From positions 34,441-98,440 of IMG/VR virus record IMGVR_UViG_3300047444_000577: a DNA stretch of 64,000 nt, one strand, 5' to 3'. Shown piece after piece: positions 1 through 9,458 of this stretch (the stretch's first letter is position 1; every line of letters begins with the position of its first letter). The stretch is from a virus. The notes below the pieces were generated by a model. The model made no database searches. It saw nothing but the letters and a program-made list of their open reading frames with translations, and was not told where the DNA came from. A program made the translations under genes and the position numbers.

Positions 1-990
1 GAAGATGCTCGGGACACCTGCCGTCATCGTGGAGCGGACCACGTTCAGCCCCACGTTGGTGGTCTGGGCCAGCGCCGTGAAGGTGACGGTGACCACGCGC
101 CAGCGACCGTTGGTCGGATCCGCCGGGGCGTGGGTGTAGGCCGTGGTCGACAACTGGACCGAAGTGGTGTTGTCGACCCAGGGGCTGATCTCTCCGCAGG
201 ACTGCGCGACGGACACACGGGCGCTGAGGGTGTAGGTGCGTCCGGGGATCAGGCCGGTCACCTGGAGCGAGGTGCCGCTGTCCAGTGTTCCGCTGGACGG
301 TGCAGTCACCTTGAGGGCCTGGGTGCCCCGCCAGCAGAAGGCGTCGGCCGCCAGGGTGGCACCGCTGACCGAGGAGTAGCCGGTGATCCCGGACTCCATG
401 TTCGGGTTGGTCGCGTAGTTGAGCCGGGACGGCTTGATGATGACCTGGATCTGGCGGGCCATGGAGTAGGCGCTGGGGAGGCTCGCTCCCAGGGGCGCGG
501 TCTCCAACTGCACAGCGTCGAGCAGTTGGAGACCGTTGGCGTTCATGCTCGCGAACTTGAAGCCCACGCTCGCGTAGGCGGCCTTCTTCCACGCGTAGCC
601 CCCGCCGGACACGGGGTAGTCCTGGGGGGCGGTGACGACCGCGTACTGGCGGTTGTAGGAGCCGGACGCGGCCGAGGTCAGGCTTCCGCTGGTGGCTCCG
701 AGCATGGCCATGGCCGGGTCGATGCCGCCGAAGGGGTAGTGGGCGAAGTCCTTGAAGGCGGCGTAGGGGATGCGCAGGGAGGCCTTGAGGGTGCCCTGGA
801 GGCTGATCTGCCCGGCCATCGGGACCAGTGGCTTCGGCCGGGGAACGGTCGCCGAGATGGTGCCTTCGAAAGAGATCCCGCCATCCAGCGCGGGGCTGTA
901 GACGGTGTAGATCGCAGCGGCGATGTTGCCGCCGAAGGTGAGGGTCGGGGCGAAGTCGTCGCCGCCGACGGTGAACGAGAGGGTGGTCAT
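1..990 (-). CDS. Baseplate/tail-tip protein, 3' end outside window (partial)
   Basis: The frame is open from an ATG at 990 to the window edge (330 codons seen). The middle part (NYATNPNMES, then a beta-rich stretch with TYTLSARVSV) looks like a carbohydrate-binding (CBM4/9-type) jelly roll, as in receptor-binding tail proteins. The ATG overlaps the stop of the upstream gene (TAATG), so translation is probably coupled. It is the last visible gene of the virion operon, where adsorption proteins are expected. The assignment is by fold-like features and position only. Confidence 0.7.
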   Translation of the reverse strand, partial: MTTLSFTVGGDDFAPTLTFGGNIAAAIYTVYSPALDGGISFEGTISATVPRPKPLVPMAGQISLQGTLKASLRIPYAAFKDFAHYPFGGIDPAMAMLGATSGSLTSAASGSYNRQYAVVTAPQDYPVSGGGYAWKKAAYASVGFKFASMNANGLQLLDAVQLETAPLGASLPSAYSMARQIQVIIKPSRLNYATNPNMESGITGYSSVSGATLAADAFCWRGTQALKVTAPSSGTLDSGTSLQVTGLIPGRTYTLSARVSVAQSCGEISPWVDNTTSVQLSTTAYTHAPADPTNGRWRVVTVTFTALAQTTNVGLNVVRSTMTAGVPSIF

Positions 991-2969
991 TACCTCACCT
1001 CCATGCCCACGCCGGTTGCCGAGGACAGGGTGGAGTCCGTGATCGAGAGCACTTGGGTTCCGTTGCGTAGGACGGAAATGCTGGAGCCGTTGTACGACAC
1101 CGTCATACGGTCACCGTCCTGGAAGGTCTGGGAATAGGCGGTACTGGTGGGCACTCCGGCCGAGTAGCGCTGCAGCGATGAACGTCCGGCGAACCAGTAG
1201 TTCGAGGTGTCGGACATGCGAAAGACCAGGCCCTGCTGCTGCGCTCCCGAGGGAGATGTGGCGAGTGTGACGGCCACGGTGCCGTTCGCATTACCGGTGA
1301 AATACGCCGTAGCCCGACCGCTGCCGGACGGGTATGACACTCCCCCGTCGTATCCGCCGGACGTCCAGGCTCCTGAGCCGATGGACCATGTCGCTCCACC
1401 GACGTCTGTCGTACGACCCGACCAGGCGGCCCAGTTCTGGGTGAAGGAGTCGAGGTAGTTGAACGCTGGCAGGGCGTCGCTGTAGAGGGCGGTGATGAGG
1501 CCGCCGTGGCTGTCGTAGAACTCTACGAAGGGGTACACGGCCACCTGCTGGCTGGATGCCGTCTGGGTGTAGCCGGACAGGCACAGCCGGGTGCGTTCGT
1601 CGTAGCCGAGGGGGATCCAGTACGCGTTGGCGGTCGCGTTGCTCGGAGGGCTGGTGTTCTGACTGACTGCGAGTGCCTGGTACGAGCGGCCGTGGAACGT
1701 CACCAGGTCACCGGGCTGGTAGAAGACCCCGGGATCCCAGGCGGCAGTGGCGTAGGGAATGGGGATGCCCCACAGGACCGGCTGCTGGGGGTCCATCGTG
1801 GACTGCCCGGCCAGCTTGGCGACCGAGCGCACGCCCATCGTGGCGATCGAGGAGCCGGAGTTGTTGTTCCGCACCACCAGTGCGTTGCCCGCCTGGCTGG
1901 TCGGGTTGGTGGCGTCCTGCACACCGACGAAGACCTGGACCGCGTTGGTGCCCGGAGCCACTCCAGCGGTGAAGGAGACCTCCTCCCAGCCCGCGATGTT
2001 GCCGTTGGAGTTGACCAAGGTGGCATCGGTGCTGGCCGACACAACCGTCCAGTAGGCGTTGGAAGAGCCGGTGCCGGTAGGGACCTGCGCCTGCCCGTAC
2101 GCCCCGCTGGAACCGGCCGCGTAGAGGTAGCTCCCGAACTGCACGCGCTCGCCGGAGGCGTAGTTCACGCCCGCATCCCAGATCGGGTAGATCGGGTGGT
2201 TGAAAGACGCCTGGTCATCGCTCAGCATCAGGTTGGGCCCGATCCGAAGGTCGGTGTCCCAGCCGGTGGTCTCCGCGATCAGGGAGCGGAGCTGCTCCAG
2301 GGTGCCCTTCTGCCGTCCCAGAGTTGCCGCGTCGCGGACGCGCTGGCGGAACAGGTAGGCGGGGGCGGAGGCCTCGTACTGGATGCCGAACTGGGCGGCC
2401 ATCTGCTGGATGTTGTCGAACCGGGTGCGCCAGGCGTCGTTGGTGTACCGGGTGCTGTCGTAGTAGGTCTTGACGATGTCCAGGCCGAAGCCGAAGACCG
2501 ACAGGAACGGCAGCAGGTAGGGGTTGGCGGTGTTGCTGTCGTCGGTGACTGCGTTGCCCGGAGTGACGTCGACCTTGTAGAAGTCGGGGACGAGGTCGTA
2601 CAGGGCCTGTGTGTAGCCGCAGTCCTTCGGCATCAGCGCTGAGACGGTACCTGCCCGGCTCCACTGGCCGGAGACGCTGATGAAGATCGTGTAGTAGAGC
2701 CACTGCCCACCGACGGTGCCCTGGTCGACGAAGGTCGTCGTCAGGTGGTTGACATCCAGGAGGATCTCTCCGTCGTTCTCGTTGACGGCCCAGCCGTAGC
2801 GGTTGCGCAGCAGCCGCATCGTGTCCCAGGTCCCGGCGGGTGCTGTCCACGACAGCAGGACGGTGGAGTAGTCGGCGGGTGTGGCGGTGACCGGGGACAC
2901 GTCGAAGTCGGGGCGGATGTCCGTCCCGTAGGTGTCCTGCCCGTAGAAACTCTGACCGTAGGTCGCCAT
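990..2969 (-). CDS. Tail protein I-like baseplate protein fused to carbohydrate-binding modules
   Basis: 659 aa. Residues about 110-230 (ALYDLVPDFYK, then a helical stretch ending RQKGTLEQLRSLI) resemble the P2 gpI/TIGR02242 tail-region family. Two short modules with the pattern W-x-Y-x-x-G-x-x-V-x-F/Y-x-x-x-x-Y-x-A (near residues 265-315 and 410-460) resemble chitin/cellulose-binding CBM5/12 repeats. The C-terminal 170 residues look like a LamG/concanavalin-type sandwich. It probably joins the baseplate to host cell-wall or mycelial sugars. It follows baseplate J and the 2976-3611 gene in the same operon. Confidence 0.7.
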   Translation of the reverse strand: MATYGQSFYGQDTYGTDIRPDFDVSPVTATPADYSTVLLSWTAPAGTWDTMRLLRNRYGWAVNENDGEILLDVNHLTTTFVDQGTVGGQWLYYTIFISVSGQWSRAGTVSALMPKDCGYTQALYDLVPDFYKVDVTPGNAVTDDSNTANPYLLPFLSVFGFGLDIVKTYYDSTRYTNDAWRTRFDNIQQMAAQFGIQYEASAPAYLFRQRVRDAATLGRQKGTLEQLRSLIAETTGWDTDLRIGPNLMLSDDQASFNHPIYPIWDAGVNYASGERVQFGSYLYAAGSSGAYGQAQVPTGTGSSNAYWTVVSASTDATLVNSNGNIAGWEEVSFTAGVAPGTNAVQVFVGVQDATNPTSQAGNALVVRNNNSGSSIATMGVRSVAKLAGQSTMDPQQPVLWGIPIPYATAAWDPGVFYQPGDLVTFHGRSYQALAVSQNTSPPSNATANAYWIPLGYDERTRLCLSGYTQTASSQQVAVYPFVEFYDSHGGLITALYSDALPAFNYLDSFTQNWAAWSGRTTDVGGATWSIGSGAWTSGGYDGGVSYPSGSGRATAYFTGNANGTVAVTLATSPSGAQQQGLVFRMSDTSNYWFAGRSSLQRYSAGVPTSTAYSQTFQDGDRMTVSYNGSSISVLRNGTQVLSITDSTLSSATGVGMEVR

Positions 2970-2975
2970 GCCAGG

Positions 2976-3611
2976 TCACATCTCCCGGATCATCGCGGCG
3001 CTCATCGACAGGTCGGACAACCCCTGCCACACACCGACCATGGGGTGGTAGACCTGGAAGTTGATTTTGACGCCCGCAGTGACGGGGCCCATCCAGGTCA
3101 GGGACATGTGGGTGTTGCCGTCGTAGGTGGGGATCCCGTCCTGGGAGGAGATCGTCAGACCGTTCAGTTCGATGCTGATCTGACGGTCCTTGGTCTGGTA
3201 GGCACCTGTTCCACCGGTCCAGATCGCAGCCGTGGTGACGATCCACCAACCGCTTCGGTTGGTGGTGATGGCGGAGCCGTTGAACAGGCCTTCGGGGTCG
3301 TAGTACGACCTCGGCGCGGGCCAGGCGATGTTCTTGGCGCTGCCTCCGCCCTTGTAGGAGTCGGTGGACTTGCCCAGGTAGATCGCGGGGACACCCGCGC
3401 CGCGCTGGATGGCGGACATGCGCGCACCGACGGACGCCCACGAGTTGGTACGCATCTTGAGGGAACTGTCGGCGGCCGGGTTGAGCCCGAGGGTCTGCTC
3501 GATTGCGGCGATCTCGAACTGCAGATCGTTGACGTGGCTGGCATCCACGTCGTCCAGGAGGTTCCTGTGCGTCGTGAACTGCTTGTACTGGAATGGGTAT
3601 GCAGCGGCCAT
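2976..3611 (-). CDS. Baseplate-associated structural protein, function unknown
   Basis: 211 aa from an ATG at 3611 that overlaps the baseplate J stop (TGATG). A longer open frame continues upstream but lies inside baseplate J, so the short start is chosen. The N-terminus (MAAAYPFQYKQFTTHRNLLD) is short and polar; the rest is beta-rich with many W and G residues. Its place between baseplate J and the tail protein I-like gene suggests a virion component. No family is recognised. Confidence 0.65.
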   Translation of the reverse strand: MAAAYPFQYKQFTTHRNLLDDVDASHVNDLQFEIAAIEQTLGLNPAADSSLKMRTNSWASVGARMSAIQRGAGVPAIYLGKSTDSYKGGGSAKNIAWPAPRSYYDPEGLFNGSAITTNRSGWWIVTTAAIWTGGTGAYQTKDRQISIELNGLTISSQDGIPTYDGNTHMSLTWMGPVTAGVKINFQVYHPMVGVWQGLSDLSMSAAMIREM

Positions 3612-5098
3612 CAGCCGATACCTCCGGTCATGGTGATGTTGCTGATGCTGCCGATCTTGGGGATCTCCCACGCGCGGAAGATGACGTCGGCGGTACCGGT
3701 CTGGGCTGCGTCTGCGCGCGCGACCATGGGGATGGCCACGTAGCGGACCCCGTCCACGGCGGAGATCGTCTTGTAGAAGTCGGAGAGGGTTATGCGCATG
3801 CCGAAGTCGACGTTGGCGAAGGAAAGCATGGTGCTCAGTGCCTGCTGGACGTCGTACAGCACGGTGGCGCGGGAGTAGCGCGGCCAGCACTCGATGGTGA
3901 CGGGGCTGCCGGAGGTGCCGATGTTGACCGCGACGACTGTGGGTCCGCTCACTGTGACGGTCGACCCGGCCAGCGCCTTGGACTGCAGGGTGTTCTGGAC
4001 CTTGGTCAGCACGGTGGCCGAGGGGATTCCACCGTCAGGGCCGATCACGTAGGCGGAGATCGAGGTGTAGGTGGAGGCGACCGCCTTGGCGCGCACGATT
4101 CCGGGGATGGTCAGTGCCAGGTCGGAGAAGTCGGCGAGGGTCACGCACCGGTCCTGGGTGCGGAACGTACGCGGGGCGTTCGCCCGGATCTGCTCGTTGG
4201 TCTCGGGGTCAGCTCCGCCGCTCATGGCCGTGGACAGGGCGGTTCCCGCGCCGTTCAGGGCGATGGACACGCCGGTAAGGGTTCCGGAGGCGATGGCGTT
4301 GACCGCACCGGCTCCTACGTTGCCGAGGACCCCGCCGCCGACCCGGTAGGTGGCGTACACCGTCAGTTGGTTGGTGGGGATCGCACCGTTGAGGTCGTCG
4401 CCGAAGCGCACCCATGTGGATCCGGCCTCGTCCAGGAACGTCACGAAGACGCGGTCGGAGGGCTCGGCATCGACGATGAAGTCGATCGGTGTCCACTGCA
4501 CCGGGCCGTTGACGTCGTCGACGAAGACCTGCACCGTGCCTGTGATCACGGGGACATCGGGCAGCCGGAACTCCTGCACGGGCAGGCCGGTGGACGTGCC
4601 GATGTTGACCAGGCTTCGGGTGACGCCCTGGGTGACCGTGACGGTTGCCGTTCCGCCGTTGAGGGGGACGGTCACGGCCTGGTCGGTCTCGTAGGTGACC
4701 GGGCTGTCGATGGCGTCGATGTAGTCCGTGACGACCTGGGTGCCTGCGGGGACGATCACCGCAGGGCCGGGATTGGAGGTCTGGAAGGTCACCGACCCAA
4801 CGGCGGGAACACCGTTTCCGGGGTTGTATCCGAGCAGGTCGGCGATCTGCAGCAGGGACAGCCGCTGCGTGGCGGTGGGCAGGAAGGCCTCTTGGCTGAT
4901 CCGGTCGCCGTAGTAGGACAGGTTGTCACCCATGTAGGAGAACAACTCGACCATGAGTACGCCGAAGTCCCCCTCGGAGGAGGGGTTCCACTGGGGGAAG
5001 GCGCGGGCCGCGTAGTCGAGCAGGCTCGCCTTGAAGCCCTCGTAGTCCCGACTGGTGTAGTCCACGGCGGGAGTATCGGGAGGCGTGGGTGTACTCAT
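3611..5098 (-). CDS. Baseplate J-like protein
   Basis: 495 aa, close to the usual length for baseplate J/gp47-like proteins. The N-terminus has the family signature DYTSRDYEGFKASLLDYA followed by GDFGVLMVELFSYMGDNLSYY. Later come the glycine-rich GGADPETNEQIRANAPRTFRTQDRCVT and a TLADFSDLAL segment typical of the central domain. It builds the baseplate wedge together with the gp25-like protein just upstream. Its start overlaps that gene's stop in an ATGA, so the two are translationally coupled. Confidence 0.92.
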   Translation of the reverse strand: MSTPTPPDTPAVDYTSRDYEGFKASLLDYAARAFPQWNPSSEGDFGVLMVELFSYMGDNLSYYGDRISQEAFLPTATQRLSLLQIADLLGYNPGNGVPAVGSVTFQTSNPGPAVIVPAGTQVVTDYIDAIDSPVTYETDQAVTVPLNGGTATVTVTQGVTRSLVNIGTSTGLPVQEFRLPDVPVITGTVQVFVDDVNGPVQWTPIDFIVDAEPSDRVFVTFLDEAGSTWVRFGDDLNGAIPTNQLTVYATYRVGGGVLGNVGAGAVNAIASGTLTGVSIALNGAGTALSTAMSGGADPETNEQIRANAPRTFRTQDRCVTLADFSDLALTIPGIVRAKAVASTYTSISAYVIGPDGGIPSATVLTKVQNTLQSKALAGSTVTVSGPTVVAVNIGTSGSPVTIECWPRYSRATVLYDVQQALSTMLSFANVDFGMRITLSDFYKTISAVDGVRYVAIPMVARADAAQTGTADVIFRAWEIPKIGSISNITMTGGIG

Positions 5099-5514
5099 CC
5101 GGCGATTACCTCGCTAACGGTGCCGCCCACCTGGACGACAGCGGTGTTGGTCTGCAGTGCGAGGCTGGAGGGGGACGTTCCTGCCTCGCGGCGTATGTAG
5201 TCGACCTCGATGCGTGCCAGCGAGAGCTGGGAGGCGTCGGGGATCGGGGTGGCCTGCCGAAGCACGACGCCCGGTTCGTAGGTGGAGAACGCGGCCGTGA
5301 CGGCGCGGCTGATCTCCTGGGCGATGAAGGCGCTGCCGGGCTCGAACAGCAGATCGGCCACGGCGACACCGTAGGTAGGAAGCATCACGCGCTCACCTGG
5401 CTGCGTGCCGATAAGCGCCTTCACGTGCTGGGCGATCTGCCTGTCCGGGTCCGATTCAACGGCAATGGACCCGTCGGACGTCAGGCGAAAGGGAATCGCT
5501 ATCTCGGTAGGCAT
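5095..5514 (-). CDS. gp25/GPW-like baseplate wedge protein
   Basis: 139 aa. The family core is visible: IAQHVKALIGTQPGERVMLP followed by YGVAVADLLFEPG, matching the GERVMRPDFG..LLFEP signature of T4 gp25/P2 gpW lysozyme-like wedge proteins. It forms part of the wedge that triggers sheath contraction. It is the first gene after the hairpin at 5574-5608 and overlaps baseplate J by 4 nt. Confidence 0.9.
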   Translation of the reverse strand: MPTEIAIPFRLTSDGSIAVESDPDRQIAQHVKALIGTQPGERVMLPTYGVAVADLLFEPGSAFIAQEISRAVTAAFSTYEPGVVLRQATPIPDASQLSLARIEVDYIRREAGTSPSSLALQTNTAVVQVGGTVSEVIAG

Positions 5515-5573
5515 GACTGCATTCTCCCAGGAACAGCAGATTAGCTGTTATCGCTCTCAGTCGCGGGCACGAA

Positions 5574-5608
5574 AAGGACGGCCCGGAAGAATTCACCGGA
5601 CCGTCCTT
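5574..5608 (-). terminator. GC hairpin between spike and gp25 genes
   Basis: Stem AAGGACGGcCCGG pairs with CCGGaCCGTCCTT around a 9-nt loop. It lies between the spike gene stop and the gp25-like start, inside the tail operon, so it may attenuate rather than end transcription. Confidence 0.6.
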
Positions 5609-5622
5609 CGATTGCACGGGTA

Positions 5623-8055
5623 TCAGGAAAGGTTGCCCAGCGGGATCTCTGCGTCGACGCTGAAGAGGTCACCTGTAGCGATGGCTGCGGCATCGTGCGA
5701 GGTACCGACCGCGTCACTCCAGTACAAGGACACGGTGCCGTCCGTGTTCAGTGCCATGACGACACGGGTGTTCTTAAGGACACCCGTGGATGTGCGGTTG
5801 GTGACGCTGAAGAAACGCTGTGTCTTAGTCCGGTACGCGGCTGGGACCGCAGTGGCGAAAACAGTGAAAGCAGACGCCGAGGTGAGCGCGCTTCCGGTGT
5901 AGTGGAAATTGCCGGTCCATCGGACGCCGTCCGTGGGGGTAAGGCGGTATCTCAGGGTGTCCGAGACGAAACCGGTGGCCGTTACCGTGGGGGTCTGCCA
6001 CCCGGCAGCAACCCCGGTCGAGTCGCACTTGATGACGTTGCCGGAGAGGTACAGGTCAGCCGCTGCGGACTGCAGAGTTTCGAGAAGAACCATACGCGGC
6101 GTGGTCGCCTGCCCCGTGGCAGTACCACCGACTCCGGACTGGTAGAACGCCTGGAGCCTGACAGGCACATCCTCGCCACCGTTGGGGCTGGTGAGGATCA
6201 GTTGCCCCGGGAAGTTGGGCGGTCCGAGGTTGCTGACGGAGGAGATGGAAGCACCCGTGGGTGTGATGGTGCTGGTGCCCGCGTTGTAGTCACCCCATGT
6301 GAGTTGGGCCCCGCCCATTTTGAGGTACGAGCCGCTGCTTCCCGGGACGTAGGAGATGATGTCGCCGTTCGCACCGCCGACCTCGTCCAGCACGTTTCCG
6401 CTGCTGTCGTAGACGTGCACTCCGGTGGAGTTCATGACGGTCCGAGCACCCGACGTACCGGTCTGCAGGGTCGCCCCGGTGATCGTCATGCCGTCGATGG
6501 CGGTGGCGACCAGGTGCGCGGTCTTGATCGAACCACCCTGGATCTGCGTTGACCCAAGCACCGGGCGGACGATGATGTTGTCGTACCAGGCGGTCACGGC
6601 CGTGGTGTTGAAGATCTGCAGTTTCACGTAGCAACTCACCGTCCCGGCCGGGGCGGTGTAGGTGCTGCTCATCGTGTGCCAGGCACCGTCCAGCGTCGCG
6701 GGCGCTTGGAGCGCGCCGTAGGAGATGTCCGCGCCGGAGGCGTTGACCCACGCGATGTAGATCTTCTGTACGACGCCAGTGGAGCCGGTCAGCACGGTGG
6801 CCGACCAGTCGGTCTGCAGGTAGAACTGGTCGCCGGGCGCGGCCGGGACCTTGGACAGCAGGGACAGTTCGATCGTGGTGGCCGAGCCGAAGGTAGCGTT
6901 GACCTTGATCGACTTCGCCCCGCCGTTGAACTTCGTAGTGTCGAGCGACCAGGAGGACCCGGCTGCGGCGACCTGCGCTGCACCTACCGCCCCCTCGAAC
7001 CCGCCGTCCGGCAGCATGTTGGAGGCCACCCCGGAGATGACCATCTTGGTGGCGTCGATGCTGCCTGCTGCGATGGCCACGGCCGTGATGGAACCGGCGG
7101 CTATCTGGTTGGCTGTCACCGAGTTGGCCGCCAGGTCCGCCGTCCCCGCCTTCAGCGCGGTTCCCGAGGCGGTAGCGGATGCCGCGCTGGCGAAGCCGGT
7201 CTGGGAGACGGCGATCAGTCGGTAGAAGTAGGCACTGCCGTAGTTCTGCACCGAGTCGTAGACCCAGTCCGCACCGGTCAGTGTGGCCACCGTGCTGGGG
7301 CTGGTGAAGCCAGACGTGGTGTCCCGTTGGACCTGCACGTGATCGAAGAACGCGGGCATCGGGAAGCCGGAGTGATCCAGTCCGTCCCAGGTGATGCGCA
7401 GTCCGCCCAGGACGCCCAGGACCACCGGGGTCGAGGGGACGGGCGGGGGCGAACTGGAGGAGCCGGTGATGATGTCGGCTGACGTCCACAGCGAGGTGTT
7501 GCCGCTGGTGTCGATCGCCTGCACGCGGACCGTGACGTCCACGCCGGTATGAAGCCCGTCGATGATCACCAGGGTGTCCTCGGTTACCGTCCCGCCGACC
7601 CAGGTGGTGCCGTCGTAGGAGGACTGCAGGAGGTAGTGCGAGAGGTCCGTGAGCGGGGTGCCGTCCTGGTTCTCGGTCGGCGCTACCCAACTGGCCTGCA
7701 CCCGGGCTTGGGTGATGCCCTCGGCGGTTGTGTAGGGCGACGTGGTGAGCGCCAGGGACGTCGGCTGCTTGGGTGGCTCATGGGTGATCAGCCCAAGGCC
7801 ACCGAGTTGGTCCTGGACGTTCTTGATACCCAGCGGGCTGTACACCGGCTGGGTGATGTCGCCGCCGGAGAACTGGACCCACAGGGTCCCGCCGACGGGA
7901 GGCACGGTGTTGGTGGGTGAAGAGGGAGATGCCCAGGCGCTTTCCGCACTGCCGAGGATCTGCGGGATGAGCATGGTGACGCGGGCCTGGTTGAGCGGGT
8001 CCGCGTTATTGGCGACGCTCCCCTGGTACATACCCAGGACAGGGCTAGCCGACAT
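5623..8055 (-). CDS. Baseplate hub spike (gp5/VgrG-like OB fold) with FN3 and carbohydrate-binding domains
   Basis: 810 aa from an ATG at 8055 that overlaps the gpD-like gene. Residues about 1-100 (VLGMYQGSVANNADP..ARVTMLIPQILG) are the OB-fold of gp5/gpV-type spikes. Two fibronectin type III domains follow (about 110-200 and 205-300), then a CBM4/9-like beta domain (about 345-500) and a C-terminal region with a fibre-like shaft. A longer upstream reading frame exists but overlaps the previous gene by about 100 nt with no good start. It contains one in-frame LHT word (see findings). Confidence 0.8.
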   Translation of the reverse strand: MSASPVLGMYQGSVANNADPLNQARVTMLIPQILGSAESAWASPSSPTNTVPPVGGTLWVQFSGGDITQPVYSPLGIKNVQDQLGGLGLITHEPPKQPTSLALTTSPYTTAEGITQARVQASWVAPTENQDGTPLTDLSHYLLQSSYDGTTWVGGTVTEDTLVIIDGLHTGVDVTVRVQAIDTSGNTSLWTSADIITGSSSSPPPVPSTPVVLGVLGGLRITWDGLDHSGFPMPAFFDHVQVQRDTTSGFTSPSTVATLTGADWVYDSVQNYGSAYFYRLIAVSQTGFASAASATASGTALKAGTADLAANSVTANQIAAGSITAVAIAAGSIDATKMVISGVASNMLPDGGFEGAVGAAQVAAAGSSWSLDTTKFNGGAKSIKVNATFGSATTIELSLLSKVPAAPGDQFYLQTDWSATVLTGSTGVVQKIYIAWVNASGADISYGALQAPATLDGAWHTMSSTYTAPAGTVSCYVKLQIFNTTAVTAWYDNIIVRPVLGSTQIQGGSIKTAHLVATAIDGMTITGATLQTGTSGARTVMNSTGVHVYDSSGNVLDEVGGANGDIISYVPGSSGSYLKMGGAQLTWGDYNAGTSTITPTGASISSVSNLGPPNFPGQLILTSPNGGEDVPVRLQAFYQSGVGGTATGQATTPRMVLLETLQSAAADLYLSGNVIKCDSTGVAAGWQTPTVTATGFVSDTLRYRLTPTDGVRWTGNFHYTGSALTSASAFTVFATAVPAAYRTKTQRFFSVTNRTSTGVLKNTRVVMALNTDGTVSLYWSDAVGTSHDAAAIATGDLFSVDAEIPLGNLS

Positions 8056-9193
8056 TGATGTCCTCCAGAATGCTGGACTCCCAGAACTGCTTGTTGCGCA
8101 GCACTGCTGGCACGGTGTCAAACTTGAAGCGCTTATTGACATCGCTCTTAAATGTTACCGAGTAGGGCTGGTCTCTTTCCGCATCAATGGTCGTGGTGAA
8201 AAGCAGCCCGCTATTGGTTTTGTCGCGGTTTATGAGGTGCTTCGTCGAGGTGACCAGCCAGCGTCCGCGCATATCCGGGGAAACAGAGGCCCCACCAATT
8301 CCCACCAGGGATCCTGGTATGACCTTGGCGGTGCCGTACACCTCCGCCCGCATCGTGATCCAGCCGCTCGACGCGCGCGTGCGCGCGTCCATCAGGGCCT
8401 GCGCGTCGGCGTAGTTGTTCACCGCGCGCGACGTCGTGATCGAATTCAGGAACGTGGCCGTACCGGCAGCGGCAGAGGACGACGCCTTGATGGCCTTGCC
8501 TGTGCGCGCGTCCACCCCGGATATCGTGCTGGTGCCTGTCGTCCCCGAGGCGCGGGGAACCATCGTCCCTGCCAGGATCGACAGGTTCTGCAGGGTGTCG
8601 TAGATCCCCGGCTGCTGGCTCCGGGAGAACACCGGGATGTCCTGCACGGGCTGGCCCAGCAGCAGGATGCGCGGATCCAGGAAGTAGAGAGTCGCCCCCT
8701 CCACCCAGCAGTTGAACCCCACCTCGTCGGCCAGGTCCTGCAGCAGCTCGAAGTCGGACTGCCCGCCCTGCGCCCAGTACGTGAGCCGCCGGGCCGATGG
8801 AGAGATGACCGTGCGCAGCCCATTGGCCCGGCCCACCTGCCGCGCGATGGAGGTCGGGCTGACGTTCTTCCACGACCGCGTGCGCTGGGTGTTCAGCGGC
8901 AGTGTGGTGCCGATGCACACATACCGGGTCGACACCGACCGCGAGCCGTTCGAGGACAGCCCGTTGGAGTGGTGCACGTACCCGTACCAGCGCACGATGT
9001 CGTTGGGGCTGCGACCGTAGTCCAGCACCACCGGGGTCAGCTCGGCGTAGGCTCTCTTCGCGGCGGAGGTGACCACGTCCACGATGGCCATGGAGTGCAC
9101 CCCGTATCCCTCGCGGACCTCCACGCGGGAGACGTAGTCGGCGATGCGGTCCGTACCGATGGTCAGCCGGACGACGGGCGGTTGCTCAGACAC
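8045..9193 (-). CDS. gpD/late control protein D-like baseplate hub protein
   Basis: 382 aa. The order of elements fits gpD/gp27-type hub proteins: an N-terminal beta domain (VRLTIGTDRIADYVSRVEVREG), a central segment SWKNVSPTSIARQVGRANGL, the signature QGGQSDFELLQDLADEVGF at about 145-165, and a C-terminal domain. Hub proteins form the ring onto which the spike docks; the spike gene lies directly downstream. It sits between the tail X/LysM gene and the spike, as in P2-like tail modules. Confidence 0.82.
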   Translation of the reverse strand: MSEQPPVVRLTIGTDRIADYVSRVEVREGYGVHSMAIVDVVTSAAKRAYAELTPVVLDYGRSPNDIVRWYGYVHHSNGLSSNGSRSVSTRYVCIGTTLPLNTQRTRSWKNVSPTSIARQVGRANGLRTVISPSARRLTYWAQGGQSDFELLQDLADEVGFNCWVEGATLYFLDPRILLLGQPVQDIPVFSRSQQPGIYDTLQNLSILAGTMVPRASGTTGTSTISGVDARTGKAIKASSSAAAGTATFLNSITTSRAVNNYADAQALMDARTRASSGWITMRAEVYGTAKVIPGSLVGIGGASVSPDMRGRWLVTSTKHLINRDKTNSGLLFTTTIDAERDQPYSVTFKSDVNKRFKFDTVPAVLRNKQFWESSILEDINVG

Positions 9194-9458
9194 TGGGGAT
9201 CCTGATGGTCTGTCCGGCGGTCAGGACCGTGAAGTCGAGGATCTCCGGGTTGGCGTCGGCGATCTCCCACCACAGGTGGGGGTCTCCGTAGTACTGCTGC
9301 GCGAGCAGGTCCAGCCGGTCCGATCCGGTCACCTGGTGGTAGGTGAAGGTGAACGCCCACTCCTTGGCCTGGGAGGGCACCACCGTCAGGTTCGGTCCCC
9401 TGCTGGAGGAGACCAGAGCGAGCGTCGAATCGGCGTAGCGCGAGGAGGAAGTGATCAT
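9186..9458 (-). CDS. LysM/tail protein X-like protein
   Basis: 90 aa. The second half (VTGSDRLDLLAQQYYGDPHLWWEIADANPEILD ... AGQTIRIP, shown here in parts) is a LysM-type fold as found in tail protein X and gp53-like baseplate proteins. It overlaps the gpD-like gene by 8 nt and the preceding gene by 4 nt, giving tight coupling inside the tail hub block. Confidence 0.8.
   Translation of the reverse strand: MITSSSRYADSTLALVSSSRGPNLTVVPSQAKEWAFTFTYHQVTGSDRLDLLAQQYYGDPHLWWEIADANPEILDFTVLTAGQTIRIPSV

Noticed and set aside
1506-5200. Long plus-strand frames opposite the baseplate genes
   Set aside because: Low-complexity Gly/Val/Asp/Arg sequence typical of antisense frames in high-GC DNA; the minus-strand proteins have recognisable families.
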